DNA of 64,000 nucleotides from Paraspadella gotoi (Eukaryota; Chaetognatha): NCBI GenBank assembly GCA_051294375.1, contig CM119269.1, positions 8,505,619 to 8,569,618 of the forward strand, read 5' to 3'. Shown piece by piece: positions 60,937 to 64,000 of this stretch (position 1 is its first letter; each line of letters starts with the position of its first letter). The notes under the pieces were generated by a model. It saw only the letters and a program-made list of their open reading frames with translations, ran no database searches and was not told where the DNA came from. The position numbers and the translations under genes were made by a program.

Positions 60937-62735
60937 CTCCATCTGCATCATCAAAGCGAGATCACGCTAAAAAATATTTCAAATATTACATGAAACTCGA
61001 TAAGAAGATTGACACATCAGAATGATTTCTTCTGCTGTTAATATTCATAACATTTTTGACGTTTCATTCTTTTATTAATAAAAAAAGACATTCTAGATTG
61101 CGTTGATGATTACTTAGAAAATAAACTTTATGATTCTAAAGATTTCAATTTCATAAATATTATTTATATATAAATATTATTAAATAATAATATGAATGAT
61201 CCGAGCAATTTTTACTCCCTTAAATAAAAACCATCGTCTTAAATTTCATGTCAAATCCGATTAGAAAGTAAATTTTATCTTAACGGGTTAATTTAAGAAC
61301 AAAAAAGGGGCACAATCCATCTGATAAATCTTTAACAATTTTCATCTTGTTTTGCCACCATCTCACCTCAACCCTTCCGGAACCCCTTTCGAACCACCCC
61401 TTCCCGCCCCCCCTTCCATCTTGACCCTGCCACCGAAATTCGGGTAAGTGCCCCGCGTTTTCCAGAAGTCAGGAAAAAAGTCAGGGTAAGTCGCCGGAAT
61501 CGCGACGCCGGAAGTAGAGGGGGGCGTTGCCGAAAGTCTATCGCGTGACGCCTGAGCGGCGTTTCGCTTCCGGAGCTGAATTAGAAAACAACGACTTTTC
61601 AAAAATGCGTAAGAATACAGGGTAACCTAAAGTTAACTCGACTTAAAACTGACACATATGCGCTCGACAACGTCTTTCGTCAATTGATCGTCGAAACTAT
61701 TTTCTCTAGATATCGTAACACTCTCTATATGTACATAAAAAAATTAGGATAAATCATCAGCTCATTGTCGATATTATATTACAGAAAATTAAATGAAACC
61801 TTTTAGGACTGTGTTCTTTTGTCATTTTATACTTTGGCATTGTATCAAGAGAGGATAGAGGCATGTTGCTGTGAAAAGTTTGTGAAAAAAAACAAAAGTC
61901 AAAGAGAGTTTTTTTAATCAGAGTACAAGTTTAAACGTGAATTGCTTGACAAAATTCAGTTTTAGTTGCTCTCCTATCAGAATTTAAAATTTTGGACTTA
62001 CGGTCAAGATCCTTGATTACTGGGTAATGTCGTGAGTTGACTTAAACTTCTGTTAGTTAACTTATACTTCTGTTGCTTCGAAATTACATCGAAATTTACG
62101 CCTCATATGAATACGGCAAAAGGCGATTTGTCCCCGAGAATTAGTACCATAGTATATTGATTTATTGTCGCTGACATTGTCAATGAGTTTTCCTTATTTG
62201 ACAAGATTTTATTAAAAAAGTCGCCGCTGACCTAATTTCGTTGTAAAACGAGTATCGGTGTTTATTCGTGATGTAAAATGAAAAAAAACCCTCCCAATGA
62301 ATAATCAGACGACGACGATGACGACGACAGCGACGAGAAACAAAGGCGTTTCTTGTTTTGTTTCTCCGTCCGCACATAACGACGAAAAAGTCAAGGGCGT
62401 TTCCTGTAACGACGAAGTCGGGGGACGAAGGTGGTGACACCCGAATTCGCGTCCTGTTTGTGGATTTAATTCTACGACCGGTAAGTCTCCAGAACGATTC
62501 CTGGAACTGGTGTTCTTTCGTCAGTTTTTTAAAGAGAAGGTCTTAAATTTTTTTTCTCATATTGCTATCGTTAATTTAATGAGAAGCTGTGGAGAATAAT
62601 ACGTTATAACTGACGAAATACGTGAATATAAATAAGATTTTAAATCCTCACTCTGGCCACAACAACCACTGCTGACTCGTAAACAATTTTTTTTAGGGTT
62701 GTGTCAACGTTGAGATCAAACCTGCTTTTCACTTT
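59606..62735. other. No supported gene; CT tract and GC patches
   Basis: GCA/GCC-rich triplets (59715-59790, 59940-59995) give poly-Ala/Pro frames. A (CT)n tract lies at 60860-60931. GC-richer DNA at 61360-61580 and GAC-rich DNA at 62308-62340 are not assignable. Confidence 0.45.
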
Positions 62736-62739
62736 TCAG

Positions 62740-62783
62740 AGAGAAGACTTGAATCTCTGCAAACTCCGATTACAAACTTCAAA
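62740..62783 (+). other. Candidate 5'-UTR exon of the secreted-peptide gene
   Basis: A 44-bp segment bounded by CACTTTTCAG| and |GTAAGTACG, both strong splice consensus sequences. It has no ATG and could splice to the acceptor TTTCGTTTCAG| at 63814 that precedes the coding exon by four bases. Inferred from splice motifs only. Confidence 0.4.
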
Positions 62784-63818
62784 GTAAGTACGTTTATATA
62801 ACTTGGCATTTATAGTTTTAGGGCGTTTGTAAAACAACTGATATATCGTGACCTCAACCTTAATGATAACCATAACAACAATAACAATGAAGGATCACCA
62901 TTTGGTGATGGCTCGCCTATACCTGGATATTGGGATTAAAGAGCCGAAATCCATGAAGGGTATAGGTTCCCAACTGATGACCTTCCCATTGTATAAACAT
63001 AAAAAATACAAAATATTCAAAAAATAAATAATTAAAAAGTAGAATAAAAAAAAATTAATTAAAGTATTTTAAAATTATATTCATAACATAAAGATGCCCC
63101 TATAGACCTTTCCCCAGTATGTATCCCTATCAGAACATACAATTCTACATGGTAGTCTTATCCCTATTGGTAAAAAAATCATATATAACGTTGGCCCCCC
63201 TAAAAAAATTATCCATTCCCACCCCTTTCTGTTCAGCCTTTTAGATATTATGATTTTTCATTAATGACTTTCTAACATAAATGATGTGTGATATCTATTA
63301 GAAAACTAGGACAGATAGTTATCTAACCTTGTGTTGTATAGATGTTCCTCTATTTCCAGAAGACAACACTGACTTCCCCTTCCCAAATTGAAGTATTAGA
63401 TAAATAAAACATTTTTAAAAAAGAAAGCAATTTATATTTGTTTAAATAATATAGATTAGATACTAAATTCTCCATAAAATATAAAAATAGAAAATAATGA
63501 AACAAGTAATTTGCAAATTTTCATTAACCAATGTTCATTGCACTGTTGAGCGATCAGTTTAGGTTGCATTGTTTTTAAGTATTTAAAGGCTTTTGAGAGA
63601 TTCACTCCGATTTTTAATGTGGATCTCGTTTTAGTAAAGACGAAGATATCGTTATAATCGTCTTGAAAAGTCAGCTCTTTTAGGGCCTAAGACATCTTTT
63701 TTCAAATTATCAATTTTAGAAACATTTCCTTTCTCTGAAATGTATTAACGAGACGGAATTCTAATCAATAATAAGTGAATTAATTAATAAATACACACAT
63801 TCGTTTCGTTTCAGAACA

Positions 63819-64000
63819 ATGGCGAGCAAGTTGCTCATCGTAACTCTGGTGGTGCTGGCCATGGGCTACCTCATGGCGGAGAGCTCAGACGAAAACGAGG
63901 GTAAGTTAATTAATTAATTTGTTTTAAATGTTATTTTAATTACATTTTATCATTGTTTCTTAAAGGAGACTACGTGGACAAGCTTCGCCGGATGCTGAGG
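63819..64000 (+). CDS. Small secreted peptide precursor (5' part)
   Basis: Coding exon 63819-63900 and the next exon from 63966 are joined by a 65-bp GT-AG intron (GAGG|GTAAGT ... TTAAAG|GAGAC). The frame is kept across the junction and is open to the window end. The ATG has good context (AACAATGGCG). The first 20 residues form a classic signal peptide (MASKLLIVTLVVLAMGYLMA) with likely cleavage before E-S-S-D. An acidic stretch S-S-D-E-N-E-G-D-Y follows, then K-L-R-R-M-L-R with a dibasic site. This layout (signal, acidic propeptide, basic site) fits neuropeptide, antimicrobial-peptide or venom-type precursors. The mature peptide lies beyond the window, so function cannot be told. Confidence 0.75.

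Overview
The window is nuclear DNA of an animal, most likely a marine invertebrate. The signs are spliced genes with GT-AG introns, a Ty3/Gypsy LTR retrotransposon, other dispersed repeats, and very abundant simple-sequence DNA. I cannot name the phylum. Gene density is low. Sixteen N gaps lie at 3595-3619, 6515-6743, 6980-7462, 7604-7861, 9186-9830, 10442-10590, 39977-40208, 40302-40326, 44664-45471, 46868-46892, 51983-52190, 52824-53014, 57280-57372, 57708-58017, 58410-58657 and 58847-59025. Several abut (GA)n/(CT)n or other tandem repeats. Many paired repeats differ mainly by 1-3 base indels, so residual long-read error and false duplication must be kept in mind.

Layout: 1-13.9 kb has no recognisable gene. 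It holds AT-rich DNA, a ~0.6 kb direct duplication (5.6-7.0 kb), minisatellites (8.3-9.1 kb) and long GA/CT tracts. At 13949-20275 (+) lies the best gene, a two-exon, 856-residue multi-pass membrane protein resembling the XK-related (XKR) family. Its 3.76 kb intron contains a dispersed repeat, a tRNA-like SINE candidate and a 3.0 kb inverted-repeat (foldback) element with CAGT...ACTG ends at TA dinucleotides. From 20.5 to 30.4 kb the DNA is almost entirely simple repeats and low-complexity arrays.

At 30413-37799 (+) sits a structurally complete but decayed Ty3/Gypsy element (LTR, tRNA-type primer site, gag, protease, reverse transcriptase, RNase H, integrase with GPY/F end, LTR), probably CsRn1-like. 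From 39.9 to 42.4 kb there is a 22-bp minisatellite and then paralogous, rearranged exon copies of a receptor-like gene with ~65 bp introns. At 43.4-44.2 kb is a degenerate tandem repeat with an embedded near-perfect hairpin. From 45 to 53 kb there are uncertain coding fragments and a duplicated segment. From 53 to 62.7 kb the DNA is AT-rich or triplet-repeat rich without a convincing gene, apart from another copy of the dispersed repeat family (56.2 kb). The right edge (62740-64000, +) holds the start of a gene for a small secreted peptide precursor, cut by the window end.

No pathway or operon-like cooperation is visible. The two best genes are independent: a membrane protein and a secreted peptide. 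Mobile elements and simple repeats explain most of the rest.
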